Assembly (NCBI RefSeq): GCF_016583985.1
Contig: NZ_NRSD01000007.1
Coordinates: forward strand, 62,001-126,000
DNA length: 64,000 nucleotides
Origin: Thiocapsa imhoffii
GTDB taxonomy: Bacteria; Pseudomonadota; Gammaproteobacteria; Chromatiales; Chromatiaceae
Reading direction: 5' to 3'
Below are positions 29,964-39,527 of the stretch, in pieces; position 1 is the first letter of the stretch, and each line of letters starts with the position of its first letter. The translations under genes were made by a program, and so were the position numbers. The notes beneath the pieces were generated by a model, which was not told where the DNA came from, did not search any database, and saw nothing but the letters and a program-made list of their open reading frames with translations.

Positions 29964-30048
29964 TGGTGCGCGAGGGGGGACTCGAACCCCCACGGATTAC
30001 TCCACTGGAACCTAAATCCAGCGCGTCTACCAGTTCCGCCACCCGCGC
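29964..30048 (-). tRNA. tRNA-Leu (anticodon UAG)
   Basis: 85 bases including an encoded CCA end. The acceptor stem GCGCGGG pairs with CTCGCGC, the anticodon arm CTGGA-TTTAGGT-TCCAG exposes TAG, a long variable arm typical of class II tRNAs follows, and the T arm reads GGTTCGAGTCC. It decodes CUN leucine codons. It lies directly upstream of glrK on the same strand. Confidence 0.95.
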
Positions 30049-30058
30049 GAGTACGTTC

Positions 30059-30086
30059 ATTCTACAGCGAATTGGCATCGCTGCAC
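30059..30086 (-). promoter_or_regulatory. Promoter of tRNA-Leu (and possibly glrK operon)
   Basis: On the minus strand, GTGCAG (30086-30081) and TAGAAT (30064-30059) are spaced by 16 bases, with the mature tRNA 5' end 11 bases downstream of the -10 box. Confidence 0.45.
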
Positions 30087-30288
30087 GTGACTCCAGAGGC
30101 CCGCGAGCGAAAAAAGCGCGAAAATGAGAACGCTCTCACGCAACGCTCGATCCGCCTCAGAGGGACGGCGCGGATGCCCGGATCGCAGCCGCGAACGGTC
30201 CTGATAGGCAAGGTGTGTCCCGACATGCGGCATTATGCGCTCTCATGCCTGACCCAAAATGGGTGAGGATCGCAGTGAATTCCGCCGG

Positions 30289-30325
30289 AAAAAAAACCGA
30301 AGAGGCGTTGCAAAAGCCCCTTCGG
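30289..30325 (-). terminator. Rho-independent terminator of soxA-soxX
   Basis: On the minus strand the ten-base arms CCGAAGGGGC and GCCTCTTCGG (one G-U pair) close over a nine-base loop and run directly into eight T. It is a classic intrinsic terminator about 55 bases past the soxX stop and marks the operon's end. Confidence 0.9.
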
Positions 30326-30340
30326 CCCGAGACTGGATCT

Positions 30341-30366
30341 GTCAGTCCCGCTGGTGCGGGACTGAC
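30341..30366 (-). repeat. Perfect 11-base hairpin just after soxX
   Basis: GTCAGTCCCGC and GCGGGACTGAC are exact inverted arms around TGGT, 12 bases beyond the soxX stop. Lying in front of the intrinsic terminator, it may stabilise the 3' end of the soxAX message. Confidence 0.7.
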
Positions 30367-30378
30367 TGGCACGAACGC

Positions 30379-31062
30379 CTATTCGTTGTTGACGGGCGAC
30401 TCAGGGTCGAAGAGGTAGGCCATGATGTCCAGGATCTGCTCTTGAGTCAGCAACCCCTTGGCGCCCTGACGGGGCATGCGCGTGCAGGGGAACATGGAGT
30501 GCGCGTTATAGATGATCCCGTAGGCAAGCCGGTAAATGGCCTGTGAGACCTCCTCCTCTTCGGATGCGCGCAGCTTGCCATAGTTTCTCAGGCTCGGGCC
30601 GATGGTCCCACCCTGCCGGTCACCGGCGAACTCGTGACAGTTGTAGCAGTTCGCTCCCGGGCCGGACCGCTCATGATTGTCGAAGTTAGGCTCGAGCCGG
30701 TAACCGAAGCCGGACCAGGCGAGGTCACGCCCTTTCTCCCAGTCTCCCAGCACGATATCACCCTCTGGGTAGACGATCGTGTCCCGCGCCGCTTGGCGGA
30801 TTGCTTCGGCTTGCTCGGTGGAGGGATTGTTGCGCGTTTCCGTACAGACCATCTGCAGTTCGTCCTGCACCAGCCGATCCCGAGCCGAGCTCTCTTCCTG
30901 TACCTGGGCATCGAGCTTGAAGCCATTCGCCTCGAAGATCAGATACTCGGCGAGTTCTTGCGGAGTCATCGCGGTGTAGTCGACATCGGCTGCGATGGCG
31001 TAGGTACCGGCGAGCGTCAGGGCCGCAACGGCGGCGGCAACACGGAACTTATTCTCGAACAT
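30379..31062 (-). CDS. soxX: SoxX, c-type cytochrome subunit of the SoxAX complex
   Basis: 227 residues with a signal peptide ending near AIAAD. Heme is attached at CYNCHEF, and the conserved SoxX C-terminal block IIYNAHSMFPCTRMPR contains the likely Met ligand; an extra cysteine pair (VC near residue 73 and FPC near 195) may form a disulfide. With SoxA it forms the periplasmic SoxAX cytochrome that oxidatively couples thiosulfate to the carrier protein SoxYZ. It follows soxA by 30 bases. soxYZ, soxK and soxL are not in this window. Confidence 0.93.
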   Translation of the reverse strand: MFENKFRVAAAVAALTLAGTYAIAADVDYTAMTPQELAEYLIFEANGFKLDAQVQEESSARDRLVQDELQMVCTETRNNPSTEQAEAIRQAARDTIVYPEGDIVLGDWEKGRDLAWSGFGYRLEPNFDNHERSGPGANCYNCHEFAGDRQGGTIGPSLRNYGKLRASEEEEVSQAIYRLAYGIIYNAHSMFPCTRMPRQGAKGLLTQEQILDIMAYLFDPESPVNNE

Positions 31063-31092
31063 GGTTCACAATCTCCTAATTCGCGTACTGGC

Positions 31093-31935
31093 TTAGCGCT
31101 TCATATCTGGGATGATGGCTGGCTGGCCACGGGCCAGATCCGTCCAGTACGAGAGGAGAGCGATCGAGAGGTCAGAGCCGGCGACGATCGGGGGATAACG
31201 CATCTGCCAGATGCACTCACGCACACGGTGCTGGCTGCTTCGTGCATTGTCCTGTCCGACGCGGAAGGCCGGCCAAGAAATGGCCTTGGTCCACTCCTTG
31301 GGGTTGCTCGAATGGGGCAGAACCGAGGCACGAATGCGCTTGCCGGCTTCGCCGTGGCACGCGGCGCAGTTGAAGTCGAAGGGGCCGGCACGACGGTAGA
31401 AGACCGCCTCACCCGCATCGCGCATCGCGATCTCCAGCGGGTGATCGAGTGGGTTGTTCCAGGGCATGCCGTTGGATTGCGAAGCGATAAAGGTCTGCAG
31501 CTTCATATGGTCGGTATTGGAACCGTGGATGTCCTTGATCTCAGGATCATCGGCGGTGAAGCCCTGCAGGGTCGTCATGCAGTAGATTATACGGTTACCG
31601 AGGTCCATCACCTCGCCCGTGTCCTCGAAGTAGCGAGGCAGTTCGACAAAGACCCCCTCCACCACGCCGGGCCCCTTGCCGAAGTCGCACTCCTCGAGCG
31701 AGACATTGTTCGGGCCGCGTGGTGTTCTGAAGAGTTCTTCGCCCTCTTCGATCGTCCAGAGTGCCGGGTTATCCGGCATCATCATCAGGTTCTGCTCACT
31801 CTGCGTGAGGTAGTACGAACTCGTCGACCCAATGAGCTCTTCGAGGACCTCGGCGGGATCCCCGGAGGGTCCGGAAACAGCAGGGCTGGCCATGACCGCG
31901 GCAAGCGGGATGGCGGCGAAAAGCGTTCGCAGCAT
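31093..31935 (-). CDS. soxA: SoxA, L-cysteine S-thiosulfotransferase (single CxxCH)
   Basis: 280 residues with a signal peptide ending about ASPAVSG. Only one heme motif is present (CAACH in the C-terminal half); the N-terminal heme site of di-heme SoxA is replaced by the disulfide-type cysteines ECDFG and YCM. The active-site cysteine, which carries a persulfide in known enzymes, sits in RECIWQMRYPP. It catalyses the attachment of thiosulfate to SoxY. Here soxA precedes soxX, and both are divergent from soxB. Confidence 0.93.
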   Translation of the reverse strand: MLRTLFAAIPLAAVMASPAVSGPSGDPAEVLEELIGSTSSYYLTQSEQNLMMMPDNPALWTIEEGEELFRTPRGPNNVSLEECDFGKGPGVVEGVFVELPRYFEDTGEVMDLGNRIIYCMTTLQGFTADDPEIKDIHGSNTDHMKLQTFIASQSNGMPWNNPLDHPLEIAMRDAGEAVFYRRAGPFDFNCAACHGEAGKRIRASVLPHSSNPKEWTKAISWPAFRVGQDNARSSQHRVRECIWQMRYPPIVAGSDLSIALLSYWTDLARGQPAIIPDMKR

Positions 31936-32413
31936 CAGTGTCTTCCCCTTTGGAGTGATTTGGTTCTAGTGACCCTAGTCCCGACTCTTTAGGTCGGGAT
32001 CAGCAGGAACGGTAGCATCATCAATGTGTCGGTACAAGCAGTGAAGTCGCCCCGTGAGGCGCCTCATCCGCCGCCACGCGCGCGTGCGCAGCGTGCAGGG
32101 ATTGCCACGCCGATCACGACCCGCAACAGGTGCGGAGGGGGCCGATGCCGCATGGCGCGCCTGATGCGATCCCGCGGAGCGCGCCTGTTGGAATTCGGAC
32201 CGCTTATCCGGGCATACTAATCGGGATTCTGGCCCTGATCGTCGTCCGCTCCGCCAGGAAGAGCGGGCGCCCCGCCTGCGTTGATCGCCGGAGTGCCGCA
32301 ATCGTAAGAAGGGCTTCACACGGGTCAGACGATGATCGCCGCCGGGTTTCACCATGACGTCGGCCTCGATGCCGGCGCTTTCTCGACCACACAGCTGGAG
32401 GATGATGACGCCA
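31936..32413. promoter_or_regulatory. Divergent control region between soxA and soxB
   Basis: About 470 bases without a supported gene. Promoters for both sox transcripts must lie here. A hairpin, TCCCGAC-TCTTTAG-GTCGGGA at 31979-31999, stands 44 bases before the soxA start and could be an operator or a leader structure. The rest is GC-rich; no clear -35/-10 pair stands out. Confidence 0.45.
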
Positions 32414-34192
32414 ATGTCTCTGTCAAGACGCGAGTTCATGCGACTCATGGGAATTGCTGGGGCCGCCGGGATGTTCCCCGCCTCGATCTTCGCCGCGAAG
32501 CGGATGCCCGCCGATCTCTATGAGGTGCCGAAATTCGGCAACGTGACCCTGTTGCACATCACCGACAGTCACGCCCAGCTCAACCCCATTTATTTCCGCG
32601 AACCGAACGTCAACCTCGGCATCGGGCCCATGTTCGGCAAGGCGCCTCATCTCGTCGGCGAGGCGCTGCTGAAACACTTCGGGATCGAACCTGGTGGCAT
32701 CGAGGCACACGCCTTCACCTTCCTCGACTTCGATGAGGGCGCGCGCCAGTACGGAGCGGTCGGCGGGTACGCCCATCTGAAGACCCTGGTCGATCGTATC
32801 CGCGCCGAGCGCGGTGACGGCAACAGCCTGTTGCTCGACGGCGGTGACACCTGGCAAGGCTCGGGCACGGCCTATTGGACGCGCGGACAGGACATGGTCG
32901 GCGCCTCGAACCTACTCGGCGTCGACGTCATGACCGGTCACTGGGAGTTCACCTATCTCGACGAGGAGGTCATCAAGAACATCGGCGAGTTCAACGGCGA
33001 CTTCGTCGCGCAGAATGTCCGGGTCCGCGAAGAGGCCCTCTTCGATTACCGCTTTGAGGATTTCTCCGGTTTCAACGAGGACACGGGTCTCGCCTTTGAT
33101 CCCTATGTGATCAAGGAACTCGGCGGTGTGAAGGTGGCGGTGATTGGGCAAGCCTTCCCCTACACCCCAATCGCCAACCCCCAGCGCTTCATCCCCGACT
33201 GGACCTTCGGCATCCAGGATGCGCGGATGCAGGAGATCGTCGATGAGGTCCGCGAGAACGAAAAGCCCGATCTGGTGGTCGTGATCTCGCACAATGGCAT
33301 GGACGTCGATTTGAAGATGGCCTCGCGCGTCACCGGCATCGACGTGATCTTCGGCGGCCACACGCACGACGGCGTGCCCGAACCGAGCGTGGTGGAGAAC
33401 GCCGCGGGCAAGACCCTGGTGACCAATGCCGGATCCAATGGGAAATTCCTCGGCGTCATGGACATGGAGGTGAAGGACGGCAAGCTGCAGGACTTCCGCT
33501 ACCGCTTGTTGCCGGTCTTCTCGAACCTGATCGAACCCGATCCGGCCATGGTCGATTACATCAATGGCGTGCGCGCGCCCTACCAGGCTCAACTCGAGGA
33601 AGAACTCGCGGTCGCCGAGGAAACCCTCTTTCGGCGCGGCAACTTCAACGGCACCTTCGACCAGGTCATCTGTGACGCCCTGCGCAAGGTGAACGATGCC
33701 CAGATTAGTCTCTCGCCGGGGTTCCGGTGGGGGACCACGGTCCTGCCGGGGCAGGCGATCACCATGGACCACGTCATGGATCAGACCTGCATCACCTACC
33801 CGGAAACCTACCGGCGCGAGATGACCGGTGCCGAACTCAAGCTCATCCTCGAGGACGTCTGCGACAACCTTTTCAACCCGGATCCCTATGTCCAGCAGGG
33901 CGGAGACATGGTGCGGGTCGGCGGCCTCGACTATGTTTGTGACCCGACGGCCACCATCGGCAATCGCATCCTCGACATGGCGCTCGATGACGGCACCAAG
34001 ATCGAACCCGACAAGAGCTATGTGGTCGCGGGTTGGGCCACGGTTGGGAGCCAATCGCCCGGCGAGCCGATCTGGGAGACCGTCGCGACTTATCTGCGTG
34101 ATGCGAAGACGGTCAAGCTCGAGAAGATCAACACCCCCATCCTGAAGAACGTCGCCGGCAATCCCGGGATCGCGGACTATCCGGGTCTCTAA
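32414..34192 (+). CDS. soxB: SoxB, S-sulfosulfanyl-L-cysteine sulfohydrolase
   Basis: 592 residues (from ATG 32414). A twin-arginine signal (SRREFMRLMG) sends the folded, manganese-containing protein to the periplasm. The metallophosphoesterase core shows HITDSHAQ, LDGGDTWQGSG and FGGHTHDG; the C-terminal half is the 5'-nucleotidase-type domain. It releases sulfate from SoxY-bound sulfane sulfonate during thiosulfate oxidation. GGAGG lies at 32397-32401; in-frame ATGs at 32405 and 32414 are both possible, and I prefer 32414 because SoxB proteins usually begin MxLSRREF. No SoxCD-like genes are seen, in line with sulfur-globule-forming oxidisers. Confidence 0.95.
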   Translation: MSLSRREFMRLMGIAGAAGMFPASIFAAKRMPADLYEVPKFGNVTLLHITDSHAQLNPIYFREPNVNLGIGPMFGKAPHLVGEALLKHFGIEPGGIEAHAFTFLDFDEGARQYGAVGGYAHLKTLVDRIRAERGDGNSLLLDGGDTWQGSGTAYWTRGQDMVGASNLLGVDVMTGHWEFTYLDEEVIKNIGEFNGDFVAQNVRVREEALFDYRFEDFSGFNEDTGLAFDPYVIKELGGVKVAVIGQAFPYTPIANPQRFIPDWTFGIQDARMQEIVDEVRENEKPDLVVVISHNGMDVDLKMASRVTGIDVIFGGHTHDGVPEPSVVENAAGKTLVTNAGSNGKFLGVMDMEVKDGKLQDFRYRLLPVFSNLIEPDPAMVDYINGVRAPYQAQLEEELAVAEETLFRRGNFNGTFDQVICDALRKVNDAQISLSPGFRWGTTVLPGQAITMDHVMDQTCITYPETYRREMTGAELKLILEDVCDNLFNPDPYVQQGGDMVRVGGLDYVCDPTATIGNRILDMALDDGTKIEPDKSYVVAGWATVGSQSPGEPIWETVATYLRDAKTVKLEKINTPILKNVAGNPGIADYPGL

Positions 34193-34551
34193 TCCTCGCC
34201 GCACCGCCCGCGTCGTCGGGTGAAAGACCAGGGAATCGCTGGGTGGTTGGCCATCAACCCTCAGCGATTCCCGGCCACCGAATCGCGCCAGTCAAACTCC
34301 CCAGCAATCCCACCAACGCCGATCCGACCGGCGCGCTGCTGGGGCGGCGTGGCGTTTCCTAATGCTTTTGATAGATAAATAAGTCCGCGCTGTCGTTGAC
34401 GTCCCGCAGGTCGCGTTCCCACAATCGCGCGCCCTTCGGGCGTCTCCGAGGCGTCATGCGCGCTCGAGTCCGTTCCGAGTGGCGGGGGCTCCTGACCGAC
34501 CGCGGTCCGACAGCCAACGATTCACACCACCACCACCGAGAAAGAGTCCTC
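34193..34551. terminator. Intergenic region with large hairpin after soxB
   Basis: At 34231-34272, exact 11-base arms GGGAATCGCTG and CAGCGATTCCC enclose a smaller GGTTG/CAACC stem. It is 39 bases past the soxB stop and probably ends or stabilises that transcript, though there is no T-run. The remaining ~280 bases should carry the promoter for the DUF485-actP pair; I see no convincing boxes and no gene. Confidence 0.55.
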
Positions 34552-34860
34552 ATGCGCCAAGATTCGGTCGACGCCATCACGGCACATCCGCGTTATCAGG
34601 AGTTGATCCGCGCCCGCAAGCGTTTCGCCCTGCTCCTGACCGCCATCATGATGTTGATTTACTACGGGCTGATCTTGGTCATCGCCTTTGCCCCCGACTG
34701 GTTGGGCGTACCCGTCGCGCCCGGCATGACCATGACGGTTGGGATCCCGATCGGCATCCTCGTCATCCTTAGCGCCTTCATCCTGACGGGGATCTACGTG
34801 GCGCGGGCGAACGGTCAATTCGACCGCCTGACCAAAGAGATCCAGGAGGAATTCGAATGA
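34552..34860 (+). CDS. DUF485 membrane protein (YjcH-like)
   Basis: 102 residues with two membrane segments (about 27-48 and 60-82) between charged ends; the [15 protein letters not shown] opening is typical of DUF485. The gene nearly always precedes a sodium:solute symporter for acetate, as here, and overlaps actP by four bases (ATGA). Its role in transport is presumed, not proven. Confidence 0.88.
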   Translation: MRQDSVDAITAHPRYQELIRARKRFALLLTAIMMLIYYGLILVIAFAPDWLGVPVAPGMTMTVGIPIGILVILSAFILTGIYVARANGQFDRLTKEIQEEFE

Positions 34861-36590
34861 ACCGTTTGTCGAGTTGGGGCATTCTCGCCGCCCTCCTGGT
34901 CCCGTTCGGATTGGCGGCCGCCCCCGCCTTAACCGGCGCGGTCGAACAGCGCAGCGTCAATATGACGGCCATCATCATGTTCCTGGTCTTCGTGGTCGCC
35001 ACCCTCGGCATCACCTACTGGGCCTCGAAACGCACCCGTACCACCAAGGATTTCTACACCGCGGGCGGTGGCATTACCGGCATGCAGAATGGCCTTGCGA
35101 TCGCGGGCGACTTCATGTCAGCCGCTTCCTTCCTCGGGATTTCCGGTCTCGTTTTCGCCTCGGGTTATGACGGGCTCATCTACTCGATCGGCTTCCTGGT
35201 CGGATGGCCGATCATCATGTTCTTGATCGCCGAGCAGATTCGGAACCTCGGGAAATTCACCTTCGCCGATGTCACCTCCTATCGCTTCGGACAAACCCAG
35301 ATCCGCACCGTCGCGGCCATTTCCTCCCTGGTGGTGGTGGCCTTCTATTTGATTGCCCAGATGGTGGGTGCCGGTAAGCTGATCCAGCTCCTGTTCGGCC
35401 TCGAATACTGGCTTGCCGTGGTTGCCGTCGGGCTCTTGATGATGACCTATGTCATCTTCGGTGGGATGACCGCGACGACCTGGGTGCAGATCATCAAGGC
35501 CGTGCTCCTGCTCTCCGGCGCCACCTTCATGGCCGTCGCGGCGCTCTCCTACTTTAATTTCTCGCCCGAACAGATGTTCCAACAGGCGGTCGAGATTCAT
35601 CCCGGAGGCGCGGCCATCATGGAGCCGGGGTCCCTGGTGAAAGACCCGATCAATGCCATCTCCCTGGGTCTGGCCTTGATGTTTGGCACCGCCGGTCTGC
35701 CGCATATCCTGATGCGCTTCTTTACCGTGCCGAATGCCAAGGAGGCGCGTAAATCGGTCTTCTACGCCACCGGATTCATCGGTTATTTCTACATTTTGAC
35801 CTTCATCATTGGCTTCTCGGCCATCGTGTTGCTTGCGCAGAATCCCCAGTTCTACAAGCCCGAGGCGCTCAATGCCGACGGGAAGGTGATGCTTGATCAA
35901 CTGGTCTCTGGTTTGGCGGGCGGTACCAACATGGTGGCCATCAATCTGGCCGAGGCGGTGGGCGGAAACCTCTTCCTTGGCTTCATCTCGGCCGTCGCCT
36001 TCGCGACCATCCTCGCTGTCGTCGCGGGTCTCACCCTGGCGGGCGCCTCGGCGATCTCGCATGACCTTTATGCCAGTGTCATCGCCAAGGGACGCAGCAA
36101 CGAGGCGACCGAGATCAAGGTCTCGCGCATCGCGACCTTCGTCCTAGGCATGGTGGCGATCGCGCTCGGGATCGCCTTTGAGAGTCAGAACGTCGCCTTC
36201 ATGGTCGGTCTCGCCTTCGCGATTGCCGCGAGCGCGAACTTCCCCGTGCTGGCCGCTTCGATTTTCTGGGGGAAGATGACCACGCGTGGTGCCTTCTATG
36301 GCGGCTTCGCGGGACTCATCAGCGCGGTGGTCCTGACCATCCTCTCGAAGGCCGTTTGGGGTGACGTCCTGGGCTTCACCGGGGTCAACGCCGAGGGCCA
36401 AGTGGTGCCGGTTGGACTCATCCCGCTCGACAATCCGGCGATCATCTCCATCCCCTTCGCCTTCTTCTGCATCTGGCTGTTCTCGGTACTGGATCAGTCC
36501 GAGCGGGCGAAGCTGGAGCGCGCCGCCTACTTCGCACAGCGCGTGCGTTGCGAAACGGGCATTGGTGCCGAAGGTGCGGTTGCGCACTGA
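34857..36590 (+). CDS. actP: Cation/acetate symporter
   Basis: 577 residues of the sodium:solute symporter family. A short signal-like segment is followed by about thirteen membrane helices. ActP-type features include [31 protein letters not shown], the [14 protein letters not shown] loop and an insert near the middle ([13 protein letters not shown]). It takes up acetate and other short carboxylates, letting a sulfur oxidiser assimilate organic carbon. Co-translated with the DUF485 gene. Confidence 0.9.
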   Translation: MNRLSSWGILAALLVPFGLAAAPALTGAVEQRSVNMTAIIMFLVFVVATLGITYWASKRTRTTKDFYTAGGGITGMQNGLAIAGDFMSAASFLGISGLVFASGYDGLIYSIGFLVGWPIIMFLIAEQIRNLGKFTFADVTSYRFGQTQIRTVAAISSLVVVAFYLIAQMVGAGKLIQLLFGLEYWLAVVAVGLLMMTYVIFGGMTATTWVQIIKAVLLLSGATFMAVAALSYFNFSPEQMFQQAVEIHPGGAAIMEPGSLVKDPINAISLGLALMFGTAGLPHILMRFFTVPNAKEARKSVFYATGFIGYFYILTFIIGFSAIVLLAQNPQFYKPEALNADGKVMLDQLVSGLAGGTNMVAINLAEAVGGNLFLGFISAVAFATILAVVAGLTLAGASAISHDLYASVIAKGRSNEATEIKVSRIATFVLGMVAIALGIAFESQNVAFMVGLAFAIAASANFPVLAASIFWGKMTTRGAFYGGFAGLISAVVLTILSKAVWGDVLGFTGVNAEGQVVPVGLIPLDNPAIISIPFAFFCIWLFSVLDQSERAKLERAAYFAQRVRCETGIGAEGAVAH

Positions 36591-36602
36591 GTGAGGAGAC
36601 CG

Positions 36603-36657
36603 GTGCGCTGCAAGACCGGGCGCACCACCTGAAAGGGGCGTGGGCGCGTTCGCGCCC
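36603..36657. terminator. Paired hairpins after actP
   Basis: GTGCGC/GCGCAC (36603-36625) and GGGCGC-GTTC-GCGCCC (36642-36657) lie 12 and 51 bases beyond the actP stop. Short stems and no T-run make termination uncertain. Confidence 0.3.
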
Positions 36658-36841
36658 GCGCACTCCGTGAGCGTCAGGTCGCCCGCGCGGGGATGGTTGT
36701 TTTATCACGATGCGTCACCGATCTAGGTGTGCAACGCCGGCGAACCGCATGGATTCCAGACGTGAGATCGCTGCGAGCGGGCCCCCGGAACCCGGCGATC
36801 TTCACCCTGCCGCGGTGACGCGCGCGAACGAGCGAACAGAG

Positions 36842-38008
36842 ATGCCCCCCATCTATCTTGACACCGCTGCCAGTACGTCCGTTGATCCTGATGTCATTGA
36901 GGTCATGATCGAGGCGCTGCGTGAGTGTCCTGGCAATGCCTCGTCGACGACGCATGCTTTCGGGCAGGATGCCGCACGGCGGGTTGCGCAGGCACGTGCG
37001 GCCATCGCCACGGAATTCGGCTGCGAGCCCGACGAAGTGATCTTCACTGCGGGCGCGACCGAGTCGAATAACCTCGCCTTGCGCGGCATCGTTGGGGCCT
37101 ACCCTGATCAGGGCCGGCATCTGGTGACCTCCGCGATCGAACACAAGGCGGTCCTCGCCTGTTGCCATGACCTCGAATGCGATGGCATCGACATCAGCCT
37201 GGTTGCCCCCCAGCGCGCGGGCTGGGTGACCCCCGAATCGATCCTCGCGGCCCTGCGCCCAGACACTCTGCTGGTCTCCCTCATCCATGTGAACAATGAG
37301 ACCGGCGTGATCCAGCCGATTGCCGAGGTGGCCGCCGCGCTCGCCGAGCAGGGCGTGCTCTTCCATGTCGATGCGGCCCAGAGCGCCGGTAAATTCAAGA
37401 TCGATCTCGCCGCACTCCCGATTGATCTCCTCTCGGTGTCGGCCCACAAATTTCATGGTCCCAAGGGCGTCGGCTGTCTCCTGGTCCGTGACCGCAAACG
37501 GTTGCGACTGCGCCCCATCCTGTCCGGTGGCAGCCAAGAGTTCGGATTGCGCCCCGGCACCCTAGCGACCCATCAGATCCTCGGCCTGAGCACCGCGCTG
37601 ACCAAGAGCGCCGCCCAGCGTGATGCCGATCTCGCCCGGGTGTCCGCGCTCAAGGCACGCTTCATCGCGCGTTTGAGCCGCGGCCCGTCCTATCAGATCA
37701 ATGGCGATCCGGCCCGGACCTCGCCCTATATCCTCAATCTGGCTTTCGATGGCGTCGCGAGCGACGCACTGATCAACCAAGTGTCCGATCATCTCGCCAT
37801 CGGCTCTGGCTCAGCCTGCACCTCCGGCACCATCGAGCCCTCGCATGTGCTGCGGGCCATGGGGGGCGAGGACGATCGACTCTATGGCGCGGTGCGCATC
37901 AGCTTCGACCGGGACCACCGCGACGCGGAGATCGATCATGCCGCCGATCGCTTGATGGACGCCGCGGCGCGTATCCTGGCGCTCAGCGCGTTGGAATCAA
38001 ACACCTGA
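36842..38008 (+). CDS. Cysteine desulfurase (IscS/DndA-like)
   Basis: 388 residues from ATG 36842; the start fits the family opening YLDTAASTSVDP, and the longer frame from 36710 adds an unrelated tail. PLP-binding Lys is in SAHKFHGPKG, and the active cysteine in GSGSACTSGTIEPSHVLRAMG, the long mobile loop type that hands persulfide to partner proteins (IscS, NifS, DndA). It is a single gene without iscU/iscA neighbours. The dndC-like gene of the defence island lies about 6 kb downstream and the island edge 2 kb downstream, so it could act as sulfur donor for DNA phosphorothioation, but housekeeping use cannot be excluded. Confidence 0.88.
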   Translation: MPPIYLDTAASTSVDPDVIEVMIEALRECPGNASSTTHAFGQDAARRVAQARAAIATEFGCEPDEVIFTAGATESNNLALRGIVGAYPDQGRHLVTSAIEHKAVLACCHDLECDGIDISLVAPQRAGWVTPESILAALRPDTLLVSLIHVNNETGVIQPIAEVAAALAEQGVLFHVDAAQSAGKFKIDLAALPIDLLSVSAHKFHGPKGVGCLLVRDRKRLRLRPILSGGSQEFGLRPGTLATHQILGLSTALTKSAAQRDADLARVSALKARFIARLSRGPSYQINGDPARTSPYILNLAFDGVASDALINQVSDHLAIGSGSACTSGTIEPSHVLRAMGGEDDRLYGAVRISFDRDHRDAEIDHAADRLMDAAARILALSALESNT

Positions 38009-38211
38009 TCCGCGCCGGGCGCGAGCCGATTCGCACCATCGGAACACCCCGTTTCAGCCGCGCCTGCTCCTCGTTGGCGAATCAGAGACCGCACCCGGCT
38101 TCGCTCATAGACCCTGTCATCGAATCGGCGAGCATGCACAAAAATTCTTGTTGTTCGCCAGCCTGGCGGAAGATGCGCTCTCATCAGGACAAGAAACGAC
38201 TCCATCACCCA

Positions 38212-39090
38212 TCACTGCGCGGATGTCGAAGCGGTCTGGGCGGGTTTGGAGACGAGTTGCGCCAACAGCAGCCCGTCCTGCTGAGTGAGCTGGTGCTCGC
38301 CTGGGACCACCTGGGCGCTGGCGCGACCCCGCAGCGCGGGTACTAGGCGAAGGTCCTGGCTGGGGGCTGGCACGACCTGGTCTCCCGGCATCCCGAACGC
38401 GGCTCCACGCACCACGGCGACGTAAGCGATCTCTGGGTGCTGGCTGCCGTTCAGCCAGTACAGCAGATTGCCAGGCACGGGTGGCGAGAGGTCCATGAGG
38501 ACGCCACGCGATAACTGTACGGTCCGATAGACGTCCTCTCCCACCTGGCGTTTCACGACCCAGCGTTTGATCCCGCCGAATAGCCCGCCGTCGTTGGTGG
38601 CATCGAGCGCCTGCGCGGCGCGGTCGGTGCCCAGATTTGGGGCGGCGATCGTGATCAGCCGGGTGACCGTTCCCGCACCGTAGTTGATCAGCGCGAGGCG
38701 GGCCACGACCCCTCCGGCCGAATGTCCGATGAGGTCAATCGTATCGCTCGGATGCTGTTGCGCGATGGCGTTCAGCATCCCGCCGAGATAGCTCGACTGC
38801 ACCATCAGCGGGGCGGTGGAGGGCAGGTTGACCCGGTAAATCGCAAATTCCCCGGCAGGACGACCTGCCGGCTCCAGCCGCACACCAGAAGGCGTGGACT
38901 GCCAGTCGCCGGCGAAGCGCCAGCCGGCCTGCTCCAGCACCGGCAACACCCCGCTGTGCTGCCAGGATGCAGCATCTCCGAGATATCCATGCACCAGCAC
39001 CAGAATTCGACCGGCACTGGCGGGGCTAGCACAGACCAGCCCGAGCGCGCAACACAGGGCCAGCCAAGAGCGATTGCGCCAGCGTTTCAT
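38212..39090 (-). CDS. Secreted lipase-like alpha/beta hydrolase
   Basis: 292 residues with a signal peptide ending in ASPASA. The oxyanion segment VLVHGYLGD, the nucleophile elbow GHSAGG and a late histidine in PGEHQL outline a serine-hydrolase triad of the triacylglycerol-lipase/PGAP1 type. Monocistronic, convergent with the cysteine desulfurase gene. Substrate unknown. Confidence 0.8.
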   Translation of the reverse strand: MKRWRNRSWLALCCALGLVCASPASAGRILVLVHGYLGDAASWQHSGVLPVLEQAGWRFAGDWQSTPSGVRLEPAGRPAGEFAIYRVNLPSTAPLMVQSSYLGGMLNAIAQQHPSDTIDLIGHSAGGVVARLALINYGAGTVTRLITIAAPNLGTDRAAQALDATNDGGLFGGIKRWVVKRQVGEDVYRTVQLSRGVLMDLSPPVPGNLLYWLNGSQHPEIAYVAVVRGAAFGMPGDQVVPAPSQDLRLVPALRGRASAQVVPGEHQLTQQDGLLLAQLVSKPAQTASTSAQ

Positions 39091-39180
39091 GCTTTGTTCC
39101 TCATGGTTGAGCAGGCGGCCGACGCCTGCAATCGCGATCCTGATCCAGAGTGGCGGGTCGATTCCGGCATTGACTCCTCA

Positions 39181-39304
39181 CACGATTGGCCTTGATGACG
39201 TTCCCGTCGACCCAGATCCCGTCGGGAAACAACTGTGAGAGCAAACCGACCCGTCCCACCGCGATGAAGTCGGATAGGACAGAAGTATCGGTGAGAATCA
39301 GAAG
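39181..39304 (-). pseudogene. PIN-domain (VapC/DUF3368-like) toxin remnant
   Basis: A translated stretch of about 40 residues (LLILTDTSVLSDFIAVGRV, then LLSQLFPDGIW and NVIKA) matches the first strand, catalytic Asp and helix of DUF3368-type PIN toxins. It then breaks off into unrelated sequence, so less than a third of a gene remains. No start codon context. Confidence 0.5.
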
Positions 39305-39324
39305 GTCGCTGGGACAAAAAGCGG

Positions 39325-39470
39325 ACACTCAAATCATTGGGGCGGATACGCTGGAAATCTCTCGGATACGCAAGCTCCATGAAGTCTCCACGCAGGATCT
39401 CGCCGGGGGTAACCGGCGCATCAAATCCGCGCCGTCGGCCACGTCGGAGAAGTCGATTTCGTCCAAGTGC
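39325..39470 (-). pseudogene. HigA-like antitoxin remnant
   Basis: The segment PVTPGEILRGDFMEL is the conserved beginning of HigA-type XRE antitoxins. The reading frame shifts soon after and the helix-turn-helix is lost. It follows the HigB-like remnant, in the normal higB-higA order. Confidence 0.5.
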
Positions 39471-39527
39471 TCTCTTTTGATCGTCACGGGTCTTTGGGTG
39501 CGCTCGATGTTGGAAAATAAGCCGGCT

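Noticed and set aside
30634..31992. Plus-strand 452-residue open frame
   Set aside because: Antisense of soxX and soxA, both of which are unmistakable.
32912..34204. Minus-strand 430-residue open frame
   Set aside because: Antisense of soxB; no start context and no recognisable product.
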